DNA from: Ectocarpus siliculosus
Taxonomy: Eukaryota > Sar > Phaeophyceae > Ectocarpales > Ectocarpaceae
Reading direction: 5' to 3'
Assembly (NCBI GenBank): GCA_000310025.1
Contig: FN649728.1
Span: forward strand, 6,534,993 to 6,568,065
DNA length: 33,073 nt
Below, piece by piece: positions 18,501 to 23,892 of this stretch. Numbering within the stretch: position 1 is the stretch's first letter; each line of letters begins with the position of its first letter. The notes under the pieces were generated by a model. It made no database searches. It had not been told where the DNA came from and saw nothing but the letters and a program-made list of their open reading frames with translations. The translations under genes were made by a program, and so were the position numbers.

Positions 18501-19868
18501 CAGCCTCTCCCCCTCCCTTTGGTTGACATCTCCTTGTCGTGGTCATGCTGTTGTTAATGTTGTAATTATTGTTTTTGATTATGACGGTATGGCTGCTATC
18601 GCGGGTGTGGTTACTGTCTTAGCCGCTGTTGCTGTAGTGTCGTTGTGTCGTTGGTGAGATGTTGCTATAGTTGATGGTTACATTACGGCCTTTTGTAACC
18701 CCCACCCACCCACCCGCGCCCGCGTCTTGCTGTGCCCCCTGTGTTGTATAGATGGTGGAGTCTGGCGATTGCCCGAAGGAAGAAGTCGACGCTCTCAGAA
18801 AAATGTACACGGTGAGTCTGTGGAAGCATTCATACACATGCGTCCCCATTATTGTGTCAGGGGCATCGTGTATGTAAAGAGATATATGAGCCATTGATGC
18901 ACATCCCTCCCCCCTTGCATTCAGTGCGTCAAGGGGTGTCGTGTATGTAAAGAGATGAGCATCAGGGTAAGTTTTATTGGCGCTCGTATGTATGTACTCC
19001 TACCAAGCACGACTTGATTTGGTACCGTCGCACATACCCACGGCGTATCTCCCATCCACCGCCCCCCCTGATATTGCTGGCAGGGAATTGTTTCGTGGAC
19101 GTCACCGAAGCCGTAGGCAACCTCCTCAAAAGAGAGATCATTTCCAGTCGAACCAATCCCTTGACTACAGATACCGTTCACGACTCGAGAAAACTCGTCC
19201 CCGGTGTAATAACATTTTGGGGTTGTTGTTTGTGTGGGGTGTTGGGTATTTTATGTCGCCCCATGTACTACCTAGGATGTAAGTTTTGGGCTCATGCTGA
19301 CCCCCATGACAACATTTTCACCGAGCATGATATTTCTTGTGTTTGTGGGGGGTGTTATCTTGTGTCGATTGCGATACCCCATGTGAATCGTTTGTGCCCC
19401 ATGTTCCCTTCCCATCCCCCGCGAGGACAACAAGATGCCGCACATACGAAATAGGCTACACCTATGAATGATTCTGCCCCACCGCCATCTTGTGCCGGGA
19501 ATACGGTTTTTGTGCAGCATCGCCAGGCATTGCCGGTTGGGAGACTCTTCACATCTACGGAATGCCGTACATACCGTACCGTGAAAGAAAGTGATCGCAA
19601 GCCCCCATTGGCTGACTTTCAAAGCCCTGCAACCAACGAACAAGGGAGCGACATGGCGTGTGGTTTATTTACCCGGCTACAATATTGTTCTTAACTATTT
19701 TTTTTTTTAAGTATGTGTCTTGTCCGTTTTTTTTTTGTTTTTTAGGACGCCGGCCTGGACATCGACACCCTTGTCAACGACCCCAACATGGAAGCGAGCA
19801 TGGATGCCGATGCCAAGGAAGTAGTCGTGCTTCTCAGGAAGCTGCTCGACCTGTGGCCCAAGAAATAA
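364..19868 (+). CDS. Gene 1: 14-exon gene for an unrecognised membrane-anchored, helix-rich protein (5' partial)
   Basis: I do not recognise this protein family. Seen in the sequence: fourteen exons at 364-579, 2266-2354, 2653-2819, 3321-3403, 4150-4279, 5644-5810, 7001-7138, 8436-8557, 9575-9654, 10259-10431, 12625-12708, 13796-13948, 18752-18811 and 19746-19868. All have GT-AG borders, all phases match, and the sum of 1785 nt is exactly divisible by three. In residues of this partial protein: 1-72 Ala/Glu/Thr-rich; about 73-92 hydrophobic (VVAVVVAGVIGSRYLLV); 93-110 Arg/Gly-rich; 155-250 Pro/Ala-rich; about 255-275 basic (KPEKSKRKP); 285-485 helix-rich blocks with a Met-rich run; 484-517 with GGM-type repeats; 518-594 charged helices ending LLDLWPKK. 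Inference: a single-pass membrane protein with a flexible linker and a helical domain; the missing N-terminus could hold a targeting signal. The first two exon borders are the least certain. No exon need be hidden in the gap, because exon 10 (phase 0 end) joins exon 11 (phase 0 start). Confidence 0.88.
1339..1960 (+). pseudogene. Unrecognised decayed coding stretch inside intron 1
   Basis: Reading from 1339 the frame gives natural-looking protein (for example TDPADADTFRDL, then VLYWGVVPNELPDGARIP) to a TAG at 1567. It continues in the same frame (APKFEVAVAPLHAPRADR) to about 1660, after which the frame starting near 1650 takes over (STGVLGVPARPCQLVAHG, GTDVSMLHFDCERMDPTE). One stop plus one frameshift suggests an old gene or transposon fragment in sense orientation within the host intron. 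I cannot name the family. A further hydrophobic open stretch with a GTGAGT donor lies just upstream at about 1099-1211. It could instead be exons of a nested gene. Confidence 0.33.
2266..2354 (+). CDS. Gene 1, exon 2: hydrophobic segment
   Basis: Acceptor CCGCAG ends at 2265. The exon reads VVAVVVAGVIGSRYLLV followed by QNGGKRGRGGGR and ends at GGAG|GTGAGA in phase 2. The hydrophobic run is long enough for one transmembrane helix and is followed by positive charges. A shorter end at 2326 (G|GTAAAC, phase 1) would also join in frame to an alternative exon 3 start at 2703, so alternative splicing is possible here. Confidence 0.7.
2653..2819 (+). CDS. Gene 1, exon 3
   Basis: Starts after TAG (2650-2652) and takes one base to complete the Arg codon left by exon 2. 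It reads Arg/Gly-rich, then AAPKSPLAGIGQPRVSPEV and ADLKKRADSLKSANFDVDLD, and ends GACGCCG|GTGAGG in phase 1. An internal acceptor at 2702 (CTCCGCTAG) could give a shorter form that pairs with the alternative exon 2 end. Confidence 0.78.
2863..2935 (+). repeat. Dispersed repeat C, copy 1
   Basis: About 70 bp beginning TTATTATTAGCGTCGACC, with a core containing GACCAATGAAAAGACGT and then GTGCGGT. Related copies lie at 6774-6844 (same strand) and 18126-18195 (opposite strand), with a shortened copy at 2989-3020. All are in introns of gene 1. The family is short, with no ORF and no obvious inverted ends; SINE-like or MITE-derived are both possible. Confidence 0.6.
2989..3020 (+). repeat. Dispersed repeat C, partial copy
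   Basis: Carries only the GCATCGACCGCGCTAGC and AACAGACGTCAGCAC parts of repeat C, about 55 bp downstream of the fuller copy at 2863-2935. Confidence 0.45.
3190..3496 (+). repeat. Trinucleotide tracts flanking exon 4
   Basis: CAACA/CACC/ACGAC-type triplets run from about 3200 to 3318, directly before exon 4 (3321-3403). A (TACTGC)-type tract runs from about 3408 to 3488, directly after its donor. The long open frame across the region comes from the triplet periodicity of these tracts; only the exon itself is supported as coding. Confidence 0.65.
3321..3403 (+). CDS. Gene 1, exon 4: proline-rich
   Basis: Follows CTACAG at 3320. Its first two bases finish a Val codon from exon 3, then it reads SDLPARPPPPAPPAAEPSPS and ends at AAGGGG|GTAAGT in phase 0. 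It is a low-complexity Pro/Ala linker. The flanking triplet repeats make the exon look like part of a repeat, but its phases and consensus donor fit both neighbours. Confidence 0.8.
3752..3871 (+). mobile_element. SINE-like module A with C-rich tail
   Basis: Begins CGATTGGCCATCGGCGATCG, includes GCTCCGTCCTC and GGACGCGTGGTCAATGGTC, then GCTAAGGCATGCA, and ends AGTACC followed by a C-rich run. It matches modules at 4011-4130 and 17833-17948 over the same span. TGGTCTAACCGCTAAGGCAT in the 17833 copy resembles a tRNA A-box region; a tRNA origin is only a guess. Confidence 0.65.
3904..4010 (+). mobile_element. SINE-like module B with C-rich tail
   Basis: Reads CCTGGCCCGGTGAAAACCC, then GCTCCGTCCCGGCATTGTAG, GTCAATGGTCTAACGACTAC, GGCATGCACGACTATGAGTAC and a C-rich end. 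It shares the GCTCCGTCC, TGGTCTAAC and GAGTACCCC parts with module A and lies between two A modules. Other B copies are at 7206-7290 and 17950-18035 (+) and at 11540-12113 and 30294-30456 (-). Confidence 0.65.
4011..4130 (+). mobile_element. SINE-like module A abutting the exon 5 acceptor
   Basis: Starts exactly at CGATTGGCCATCGGTGATCG and ends in a C run at 4122-4130, only 19 nt before exon 5. It has a small internal duplication of GCTCCGTCCT. The poly-C tail forms most of the pyrimidine tract of this intron's 3' splice site. Confidence 0.65.
4150..4279 (+). CDS. Gene 1, exon 5: alanine-rich
   Basis: Follows GTCCCGCAG at 4149 in phase 0 and reads AVAAASDSAAAAAAAAEAEG, then VTAEAESAAGPAPVEAVAAA, ending GCTG|GTGAGT in phase 1. 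It is a low-complexity Ala/Glu/Pro linker; the poly-Ala stretch uses mixed GCC and GCA codons. Confidence 0.85.
4505..4663 (+). repeat. Tandem duplication with a candidate 15-nt micro-exon
   Basis: Positions 4505-4580 and 4588-4663 are identical over 76 bp (period 83). Each copy holds CCTTCCGCAG, then CTGGAGATCTTGACC, then GTAAGAAC, which looks like a 15-nt exon between an acceptor and a strong donor. Inserted between exon 5 (phase 1 end) and exon 6 (phase 1 start) it would add five codons without a stop (A, G, D, L, D with a split final codon). Use as an exon is unproven. Confidence 0.7.
4998..5108 (+). repeat. 111-bp long hairpin
   Basis: Arms 4998-5050 and 5056-5108 (53 nt each) pair around a 5-nt loop (CCGCT). 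About 43 of 53 positions are Watson-Crick pairs, and about five of the remaining ten are G-U wobbles when read as + strand RNA. The ends are ATCTCGCTTGA and its complement. It could be a small foldback MITE or a hairpin RNA precursor within intron 5 of gene 1. Confidence 0.75.
5262..5643 (+). repeat. Tandem copies of the exon 6 acceptor region
   Basis: Three tandem units each run CCCCGTNG, then CTCTCTTCCCCAAACAATT, then ACCCCGCAG, then a stub of exon 6 (GCGGCCGAACCGGCACCTGCC or a degraded form). Acceptor positions are 5379 (CAG kept, stub diverged), 5522 (CAG changed to CAC, stub well kept) and 5643 (used). Spacings are 143 and 121 nt. Confidence 0.8.
5644..5810 (+). CDS. Gene 1, exon 6: linker end and basic patch
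   Basis: Two bases complete a Val codon from exon 5, then it reads AAEPAPAAVAEPTPAPSTS, YSIKPEKSKRKPILSLFKRD and TGPQRSTTMQEALSAE, ending GAG|GTGAGT in phase 0. The Lys/Arg-rich patch lies between the Pro/Ala linker and the helical part. The first ~25 nt are copied twice upstream in the intron. Confidence 0.9.
6070..6318 (-). mobile_element. tRNA-like SINE candidate with duplicated B-box
   Basis: Read on the minus strand from 6318, the sequence has GTCTAGTTGGTACAGTACC (like a tRNA A-box/D-arm), then GGGGTTCGAATCC twice in tandem (plus strand 6229-6239 and 6245-6255), which matches the pol III B-box. A full cloverleaf cannot be drawn because the acceptor stems do not pair, so this is a tRNA-derived SINE head or tRNA pseudogene. 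The sequence below 6228 would be its tail region. Confidence 0.45.
6411..6628. mobile_element. TA-flanked MITE, family M, copy 1
   Basis: 218 bp bounded by TA on both sides. The left end is CCGTAGGTGACGTAAGAT and the right end is its near-perfect inverted copy (one difference in 18). It aligns end to end with the reverse complement of 25756-25971, and its ends match those of the 806-bp element at 7506-8311. The TA flanks suggest TA target-site duplication. Confidence 0.75.
6731..7000 (+). repeat. Tandem copies of the exon 7 acceptor region
   Basis: Before exon 7 (CAG|TCACCTAATGTGGCCGACT) the intron holds GTCAGACACCAATTGTGGCTC (AG at 6928) and GAAACACCTAGTGCGACTCC (about 6875, AG lost). Each is followed by a CTTC-GTGTGTCTGTNAATGTGTG-type spacer. 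A further spacer piece (GCTCTAAGCCCTTTGTGTTCG) lies at 6731. Spacings are roughly 50-70 nt. Confidence 0.65.
6774..6844 (+). repeat. Dispersed repeat C, copy 2
   Basis: ATTATTATTAGCGTCGACC, then CAGTGAAAAGACGTCAGTC and CGTGCGGTTGAA; matches the repeat at 2863-2935 and the inverted copy at 18126-18195. The three copies differ by scattered substitutions, so they are not recent. Confidence 0.6.
7001..7138 (+). CDS. Gene 1, exon 7
   Basis: Follows TTTGTTTGTCAG in phase 0 and reads SPNVADFRRGLAAVLAESAP, KGEFDVKEPSLLAEATIIPE and DFEGEA, ending GCG|GTACGT in phase 0. It is a mixed helical segment with ordinary composition, the start of the folded-looking part of the protein. Confidence 0.9.
7206..7290 (+). 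mobile_element. SINE-like module B
   Basis: CCTGGTTCGGTGATAACCC, GCTCCGTCCCTGCTTTGCAG, GTCAATGGTCTGACGACTAC and a GGCACCCCCCCCC end. It is a 5'-shortened B module with the poly-C tail, in the intron just after exon 7. Confidence 0.6.
7506..8311. mobile_element. 806-bp TIR element with many GGTGTGATA motifs (family M, copy 2)
   Basis: Flanked by TA (7504-7505 and 8312-8313). The terminal inverted repeats are perfect for 23 bp (beginning CCGTAGACGACACAAGAT). The interior has no transposase-like ORF but about ten copies of GGGGTGTGATAA-like motifs between 7585 and 7880, plus inner copies of the end (GTGTGTTATCTTGTGTAGC near 7587 and 8178). This is typical of a non-autonomous DNA transposon with subterminal repeats; the family is not identified. 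Confidence 0.8.
8436..8557 (+). CDS. Gene 1, exon 8
   Basis: Follows CGGGCGCAG in phase 0 and reads GAKAAAASRMSALKELMETA, GLSLEQGAEVVADVVNAMVV, ending in phase 2 (AA|GTGAGC). Predicted to be largely helical; no motif recognised. Confidence 0.9.
9278..9574 (+). repeat. Tandem copies of the exon 9 acceptor region
   Basis: Two upstream copies (TTTACAG|GCTGACAGACGCGGCAG, AG at 9377; TTCGACAG|GCAGACAGACGCAGCGG, AG at 9428) precede the used site (TTCGTCAG, AG at 9574). In both copies the stub runs straight into GTGAG, giving an exon-like 17-nt segment with its own donor. A spacer block (CCCGTGCAACTCTCCT) is also repeated at about 9338 and 9538. Confidence 0.8.
9575..9654 (+). CDS. Gene 1, exon 9
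   Basis: The first base completes Lys, then it reads LTDAAVSSKGVDSTAAASNA and LLNYMD, ending G|GTACGC in phase 1. In the used copy the GTGAGC that acts as a donor-like motif in the decoys is read through as Val-Ser. Confidence 0.85.
9955..10240 (+). repeat. TTG/CTG trinucleotide-rich tract
   Basis: Degenerate GTT/TTG/GCT repeats fill the 3' half of intron 9, with the purest (TTGCTG) run at about 10200-10235 just before the exon 10 acceptor. The poly-Gln/Asn frame on the minus strand is a repeat artefact. Confidence 0.65.
10259..10431 (+). CDS. Gene 1, exon 10
   Basis: Follows GGCCCTCAG at 10258. Two bases complete Glu, then AGALFVALCPGIALDPQIKY, NGTYKRGKLEKVFEAAAKNT and LKSMGDEGQMMSLDRLQ, ending CAG|GTGGGG in phase 0. 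This is the longest well-structured block of the protein. The donor runs directly into a G homopolymer. Confidence 0.88.
10434..11118. other. 24-nt G run followed by a 609-base assembly gap
   Basis: G residues occupy 10434-10457 immediately after the exon 10 donor; 10510-11118 is N. The homopolymer probably stopped sequencing. The sequence right of the gap begins inside, or at the edge of, composite repeat R1, so R1 may extend into the gap. Confidence 0.9.
11119..11495 (+). repeat. Composite repeat R1, copy 1
   Basis: Nearly identical to 30588-30965. Contains GGTTACCGCC, two A runs and CGGTAACC (a small inverted repeat), then three 66-68-bp units of CTTGTTTTACAACGTCGTTG with CAAGCGACGAAAACCCAA and CCCGATGGCAAACACC, each ending in a G run. 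No coding capacity recognised. Confidence 0.8.
11540..12113 (-). repeat. Array of six inverted module B units
   Basis: Six copies of the inverted B core (GTACTCAT, then CCGTAGTCGTTAGACC, then CTCGCATCCCT) have anchors at 11560, 11663, 11736, 11808, 11911 and 11984. The spacing pattern of 103, 73, 72, 103, 73 shows a higher-order duplication. The last unit is near full length, reaching GGTATTTGGCGAGTCGCAT at 12113, which defines the 5' end of the B element. Confidence 0.75.
12300..12624 (+). repeat. Tandem copies of the exon 11 acceptor region
   Basis: TTCGCAG|GACCTGTGTTCGATCAA occurs with AG at 12325 and 12539 before the used TTCGCAG|GACCTGTTTTCGATCAAG (AG at 12624). Both upstream stubs carry GTGTTCG where the exon has TTTTCG, so they are closer to each other than to the exon. 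Confidence 0.85.
12625..12708 (+). CDS. Gene 1, exon 11: Met-rich helix
   Basis: Phase 0 at both ends; reads DLFSIKKSKADSITQKIMMD and LMMKMMSE, ending GAG|GTAAAC. It follows exon 10 directly in frame, so the intervening gap need not contain coding sequence. Confidence 0.88.
12772..12971. mobile_element. Imperfect inverted-repeat element (MITE-like)
   Basis: The left end TGGTCCTACCCGATATACC and right end GGTATGTCGGGACCA form imperfect inverted repeats about 200 bp apart. Inner inverted parts (CCGCGGTATACCGTGACACC against GGTGTATCGGGACC and CGCGGTACGGTACGG) extend the fold. No ORF. Confidence 0.5.
13480..13795 (+). repeat. Tandem copies of the exon 12 acceptor region
   Basis: Three units of T/C-rich tract, CTCTTTGGTCT(CT)GCAG and a GGA-rich stub have AG at 13518, 13656 and 13795. 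The first stub is GGAGAGGTGGTGAAGGCG followed by GTAGCG (donor-like); the second is GGACGGGGTGCAGGCTCC followed by GTTTGG. Spacings are 138 and 139 nt, the most regular of the five arrays. Confidence 0.8.
13796..13948 (+). CDS. Gene 1, exon 12: Met/Gly-rich repeat
   Basis: Phase 0 at both ends. It reads GGGEDGDAEGLEKMMEAMGG, then short GMxGM-type repeats (GGMEGMGGMPGMGGMG), then AGRSPEDHKKEVEALKQ, ending CAG|GTGAGC. The Met/Gly repeat resembles flexible tails seen in some chaperone-associated proteins, but that is composition only. Confidence 0.9.
14226..14313 (+). mobile_element. Partial SINE-like module A upstream of the LINE
   Basis: Contains GCTCCGTCTCGAAAGGGACG, GTGGTCAATGGTC and AATGAGTACG followed by a C run (14302-14313). 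The LINE-related sequence begins immediately after, so the two are arranged tail to head. Confidence 0.6.
14331..15380 (+). pseudogene. LINE endonuclease (EEP/APE-like) region, broken
   Basis: From ATG 14331 the frame reads ELRVGPWNVCGFA (the family's N-terminal W-N motif) to a TAG at 14502. The next frame carries GDFNSRVG (GDFN at 14807-14818, a metal/phosphate-site motif of the family) to TGA 14996. A third frame carries ILDYILVDRGS and STDHFLVW (the D-H catalytic pair near 15081). At least two frameshifts, so not functional as a protein. Confidence 0.8.
15381..17016 (+). pseudogene. LINE reverse transcriptase region, broken
   Basis: After a Lys/Glu-rich linker (to TAG 15616) and a segment from 15654, the RT domain reads FKKGDKTDPGNTRGITLLN, then FLDVKKAYDTVW (motif A, about 16287), QGVPQGCKLSP (motif B, about 16459) and FADD (motif C, 16594-16605). 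A frameshift near 15910, a TAG at 16399 and a TAA at 17014 interrupt it. The catalytic Asp residues of motifs A and C are intact, which suggests moderate age. Confidence 0.88.
17032..17740 (+). pseudogene. LINE C-terminal region with CCHC-like motif
   Basis: Continues the element with KAAKIILGCSKRTSNAAVRA in one frame to TAA 17482, then in another frame DCGFECEDRVHVVAGCPWY (C-x3-C, H-x4-C spacing, about 17574-17630), as in the zinc-knuckle-like ends of several LINE ORF2 proteins. The sequence continues to module A without a clear 3' UTR. Confidence 0.65.
17950..18035 (+). mobile_element. SINE-like module B after the LINE tail
   Basis: GGTCGGCGAAAACGCGGCAT, CCCGGCATTGTAGGGATG, GTCAACGGCCTAACAACTAC and ATGAGTACC. 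It repeats the A-then-B order seen at 3752-4010, but its own C tail is missing. Confidence 0.55.
18126..18195 (-). repeat. Dispersed repeat C, inverted copy
   Basis: The reverse complement reads TTATTAGCATCGACCGCGC, then GACCAATGAAAAGACGTCAG, matching 2863-2935 and 6774-6844. The A run on its plus-strand side corresponds to the T-rich stretch before the other copies. Confidence 0.6.
18752..18811 (+). CDS. Gene 1, exon 13
   Basis: Follows TTGTATAG in phase 0 and reads MVESGDCPKEEVDALRKMYT, ending ACG|GTGAGT in phase 0. It is short and charged, continuing the helix begun at the end of exon 12. The ATG at its start is internal, not an initiator. Confidence 0.88.
19200..19362 (+). mobile_element. 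Truncated relative of the 7506-8311 element
   Basis: CCGGTGTAATAACATTTTGGGG resembles 7531-7553, and GGTGTTATCTTGTGTCG near 19348 resembles the right end of that element, in the same order. The outer CCGTAG ends are missing, so this is an eroded internal-deletion copy in intron 13. Confidence 0.35.
19746..19868 (+). CDS. Gene 1, last exon (14) with stop
   Basis: Follows a long T tract and TTTTTTAG at 19745 in phase 0. It reads DAGLDIDTLVNDPNMEASMD, ADAKEVVVLLRKLLDLWPKK and TAA (19866-19868). The amphipathic Leu-rich helix at the end is a likely interaction or packing surface. Confidence 0.9.
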   Translation, partial: DAGLDIDTLVNDPNMEASMDADAKEVVVLLRKLLDLWPKK

Positions 19869-21635
19869 CTAGAAAATAGAATAGCAAAAGTTGAGTAACT
19901 TGGGGGCAAAACTTTTTTTTTTTGCCTAAGAAATAGTACGAAGTAAAATACAATATTTGAATTCGAACAATCAGTTCGGCTTTTTTTTTTGTGCCCCAAG
20001 AGCTTCGCCGAAGAAGACAAGAAAAATCTGAATATTTAAAACGAAAATCGTAAAAAAACAAAGGACACCCGGGGGAATGAATGTCCGTAAGGAGGCTCAC
20101 TGGTTTCTGTTAAGAAGGAAGACGAGAAAAAGAAACGGATTGTTGAGTTGATCGCTTGCTGCTCGATCTGCGGTCCAAAGATCAAGCCAAATCCAATCCA
20201 ATACCACCACCGTTTCAGCGAAAGAAGAGATGCCTACAACATGAACTTGGTAATTCTGCCATGCATGGCGGCATCTGCTACGTCTCTGGTTCTCATAGGT
20301 ACTGCTGTACGGCGGCAAAACATGTTTGGGTTGCATCCATCCCTAACACCTGTTGCTGAGCGATTTCCCGACATGATCAGCAAGCTTTCCAACCGAAGGT
20401 GTTGCAGGTACTCTGCATCTGAAACGAACGGGCTTGTCTTACGAGAAATAAATGTTCCATCGAGACCTCGCTAACCCCCGGGGTTGCCCCGCAATTGGGA
20501 AAAACGTGGCTCTACATATCTCCTCAGCAGCACAGCAGCACCGACTCTCCCCGAATAAGCTGTAGCCTAGATAATAGCCTCGGACACTTCACCCAAATAC
20601 TCTGTGCACGTGCCTAGATGTCGAGATGCCTGTAAGGTCTATCACGTTGCCTGCCGCGCCGCCAGCATTTTCGGAGAGATTTCCGAGATGCGGCGTAACT
20701 ACTGCAGAGAGGCTGCCGTCCCGTTGCGTACACGCAGCAAGCAGCAAGCAACGTGGTCGCCCTAGGGATGCCTACCATGCGATCATGGGCTGCACTCGGG
20801 TTGGTACCATTCGTTGGGTTCGGGGTACTACGGGGAGGTGAGTCAAGTTTCGCGCCTGCTGCCAGATTCGACGTCGTTACCGTCCTATCTGATCTACGTA
20901 CAGCAGTGGTTGAGAGAAAGGACTGCGCTTAGCTTACTAGGCTCGCGGGGCCGTTTAGTCACAGGACACAGGACTGGTTCTTCGCGACAACTGCGGAGGA
21001 ATGGGGCACCCAAGCTTGTTTGTTTTGTCCCGCTGTGGTATCCTGTATGGACAGAATAGAGGCACTCCGCAAGACGACGAGGCTGCGGAGGATCAGACCC
21101 TTGACTTGACTCTTCGCGACACACACACTTACACTATCGCTCTCAAACACCGCGACTGAATGACGATACATCGGCAAGATAGTCATCTCCACTGCAAGAT
21201 CAAGCTACAGCAGTAATACAGGAGAGCACCTGGTGGATGCCTTTATTCCGGAGACCCTATGTGCAGGACGCCCCTGCAACGAACAAGTTGCAGGGCATCT
21301 TGAAACAATTTTGTCCGACATGCGCGCACAGACCCAACGCAGCCCTAAACCTAGCGCTAACCCAAATCTAGAGGGCCTCCGTCGCGCCGGCAGGCGTTCG
21401 CCCAAGAAAAACGCACGCGCCAACTCGGGCAGTACTATCGAAATAGCCAATCAGAGTACATAGCGTCCCGCAAAATTAACGTCTTGGCCATGATACCGCT
21501 TTTGTCCTTGTGACAAAACGGGTGGCCAACAGACCAGGTTGTAGGGGCACTATTGCCAACCTCCATCTTCAATTATTTTGGCACGAGTTGCAACCTCCCC
21601 ACCTTGGGTAATCCTTGAAATGCAACGATGGCCAG
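19869..21635. other. 3' flank of gene 1 and intergenic sequence
   Basis: The first few hundred bases are A/T-rich and probably hold the 3' UTR; I see no standard poly(A) hexamer I would rely on. Open frames at 20148-20474 and 21233-21463 (+) have no splice support or recognisable motif. No repeat, RNA or promoter signal stands out elsewhere. Confidence 0.4.
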
Positions 21636-21639
21636 GTTG

Positions 21640-22120
21640 TGCAAGGTATACCTTTCTTGGAGGGTGCGCGTTGTTTACAAGTCGGATAGGGGGCAGGTTG
21701 CCGATAGTAGTGCAAGGTGTACCCTTTCTTGGTGGTTGGTGCGCTGCTGACAAGCCGGATAGGGGTCAAGCTGTCGATGGCGGTGCAAGGAATACCATTT
21801 CTTGTGGTTGGTGCACTGCTTGCAAGCTGGACAGCGGGCAGGCTGCCGGTGGCAGCGCAAGGTGTACCCTCTCTGGGAGGTTGGCGCACCATGCACAAGT
21901 CGGTTAGGGGGGAGGTTGCCTATGGTATGACAAGGTGTACCCCTTCTTGCAGGTTGGCGCGCTTCGCACAAGCCGGTTGGGGGGCAGGTTGCCGGTAGTA
22001 GTAGTGCAAGGTGTACCCTTTCTTGCAGGTTGACGCGTTGCGCACAAGCCGGTAAGGGTGCAGGTTGCCGATAGTATTGCAATGGGTACCCTCTCTTGAG
22101 AGGTTGCGCACGATGCAGCC
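21640..22120. repeat. About 73-bp minisatellite, seven copies
   Basis: Units begin GCAAGGTGTACCCTTTCTTG and contain ACAAGCCGGNTAGGGG and CAGGTTGCCG. Starts are at about 21638, 21712, 21785, 21857, 21930, 22006 and 22079 (periods 72-76). The period is mostly not a multiple of three, so the minus-strand open frames with repeated PxxxGTPC motifs are by-products. Confidence 0.85.
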
Positions 22121-22124
22121 GGTC

Positions 22125-23730
22125 TACAACAAGCAGGAGTGCTCAACACTGTGTAGTGGCAGGTTTAATTCCCCTGCACTGTACGTTTTTTTTTTTTCAT
22201 GTTTCATTTGTTTTTTCGCCCCCTGTATTCGAATCACTACAATTTTACCGTCGGTACATTCCCGAGCAAACCCCGGAAACAACGACATCCCGTGCCCGCG
22301 CATCATACGCATGTTGCCAGTAGCTCTGGCTTAAACCCATCTCCGCCGGCGGCTTATCATCTCGACCCAGGGTCGTCAACATCCCAAGTTGCACGAATAC
22401 AAGCGAGAACCATAAAACGAAATTCAAATTGAAACAACACATGCATACCCTTTCGAACGTCGTTCTGTGTATTGAATGTCCCCCCACAACAACAGCATGC
22501 CCTCGCCCATGACCGTCAGCCGCGTCGATCATAGAGACGACCCACAACCCCCGCAACAAACTCCCTTCGTTTGTTGCGAGGAAACACAACTCAGCCGGAG
22601 ACAACAGCTACACGTAGCGGCAGCAGTGTTGTCCAAACGCACAGGTAGAAACGACCGTCTCTCCCGACACGAAACACAGAACCCCCCCCCACCCGGGCCG
22701 CCCCAAATTCTATAACTAACTCTAGTCAAGAAAAAACGTCACTGCCTGAGACGGAGCCAACCTGCGACAGCGGTGTCCTCCCAAAACAATGTAGAGACTG
22801 CAGAAATAGACCTCTCTACTTTCCCAACACCATCGAAACAACTCCCCCCTCCCCTTCCCCCAAAAAGCCACATTTCGCAAGGACAAAAAACGGCACGGAC
22901 GAAGCCAAGAGGCAGCAGCGACAGATTCCAAACGCCCTTGCAGACATAGCAAGAAAACACCTGGCTCTCATCCCGCGTCAGGCGCCCTCATGCACCAGCG
23001 AGAGCAACAAGCATATCATAGCACCATATGATTAAAAAAAAGCTGTGAGACATGGCGAGCCGGATATTTCTCCGTCTCCTACGTCAAAGCTTCTACCCGT
23101 TGTGAACGTCATGAGGACCCGAGAAAACGCTTTGAACGATGTTGCAGCGGAGGTCCCGGCGACTCGACCTGGAGGTTACCGATCAGCAGCGAACTAATAT
23201 TGAGGTGTGAGAGGAGGGCAATAGTGGGCCGTCGAGGAATGGAGGGCATGCCCTCCCCCTTTCCTGCAGTAATAGTTCTTGGTATAGCTGACAGATGTAC
23301 GTTGTCAACAATAATATTTGCAATCAGGCATGGGGGGGGGGACACAAACCGACAGCATAACCGCAGGTCGTAGAATACGTCAGAGACGACGATAAGCTAC
23401 GCACCCCCGCAGAACTATTTTGAAGGGAGGCGAGGTACATTCAAACGTCAGGGGTCGCCAACGGACACGCTGGGATGAGGAAGGGTGTACATTATAGGGA
23501 TTCGCGGACATAACGGATGCACGACAAGAAACACGTCAGCATCCAACATCATCGCAGGCAGAGAGAAAGAGGCAGAAAGAGAGGCACGATTTTTGGAAAG
23601 GACAAGACACATGACATACCTTGTCAACAAGGTTTAGGTGTCCGCCAGGGCTTTGTAGCCAGCGTAGTCATCAGGACTATCGCTTTTCTCGCTCGGAGAC
23701 GAAGAACATCCCCGTCTCCATCTTTAGTTC
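22125..23730. other. Region without a supported gene
   Basis: A/C-rich on the + strand (T/G-rich on the minus strand), as expected for introns or the 3' flank of the minus-strand gene at 23733-25377. Short frames at 22476-22715 and about 22740-22945 (+) are Pro/Gln-rich and unrecognised. C runs and G runs occur at 22682-22692 and 23330-23340. Confidence 0.35.
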
Positions 23731-23732
23731 AC

Positions 23733-23892
23733 CCTCCACCCCCATCCGCTCCTCGGTCACCTCCTCCACCTCCTGCCCCCCGTCCGCGAACAAGCACGGC
23801 TTGAGGTAGCGCTTAGCGTCGTCCTGACGATCAATACTCTCGGTGGAGAGGATCGGCCCAACGTATTCCAAGCCGAACCACATGAAGCTCTC
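23733..23892 (-). CDS. Gene 2, candidate downstream exon (minus strand)
   Basis: On the minus strand after TCAGGTTCTAG the frame reads ESFMWFGLEYVGPILSTESI, DRQDDAKRYLKPCLFADGGQ and EVEEVTEERMGVE, ending GGAGG|GTGAAC in phase 1. The composition is that of a normal acidic globular protein, unlike the other frames. The family is not recognised. It lies in the same direction as the exon-like segments at 24356-24445 and 25265-25377, so probably the same gene. Confidence 0.55.

Noticed and set aside
20148-20474. 108-codon ORF downstream of gene 1
   Set aside because: No splice, composition or motif support; probably 3' UTR or flank.
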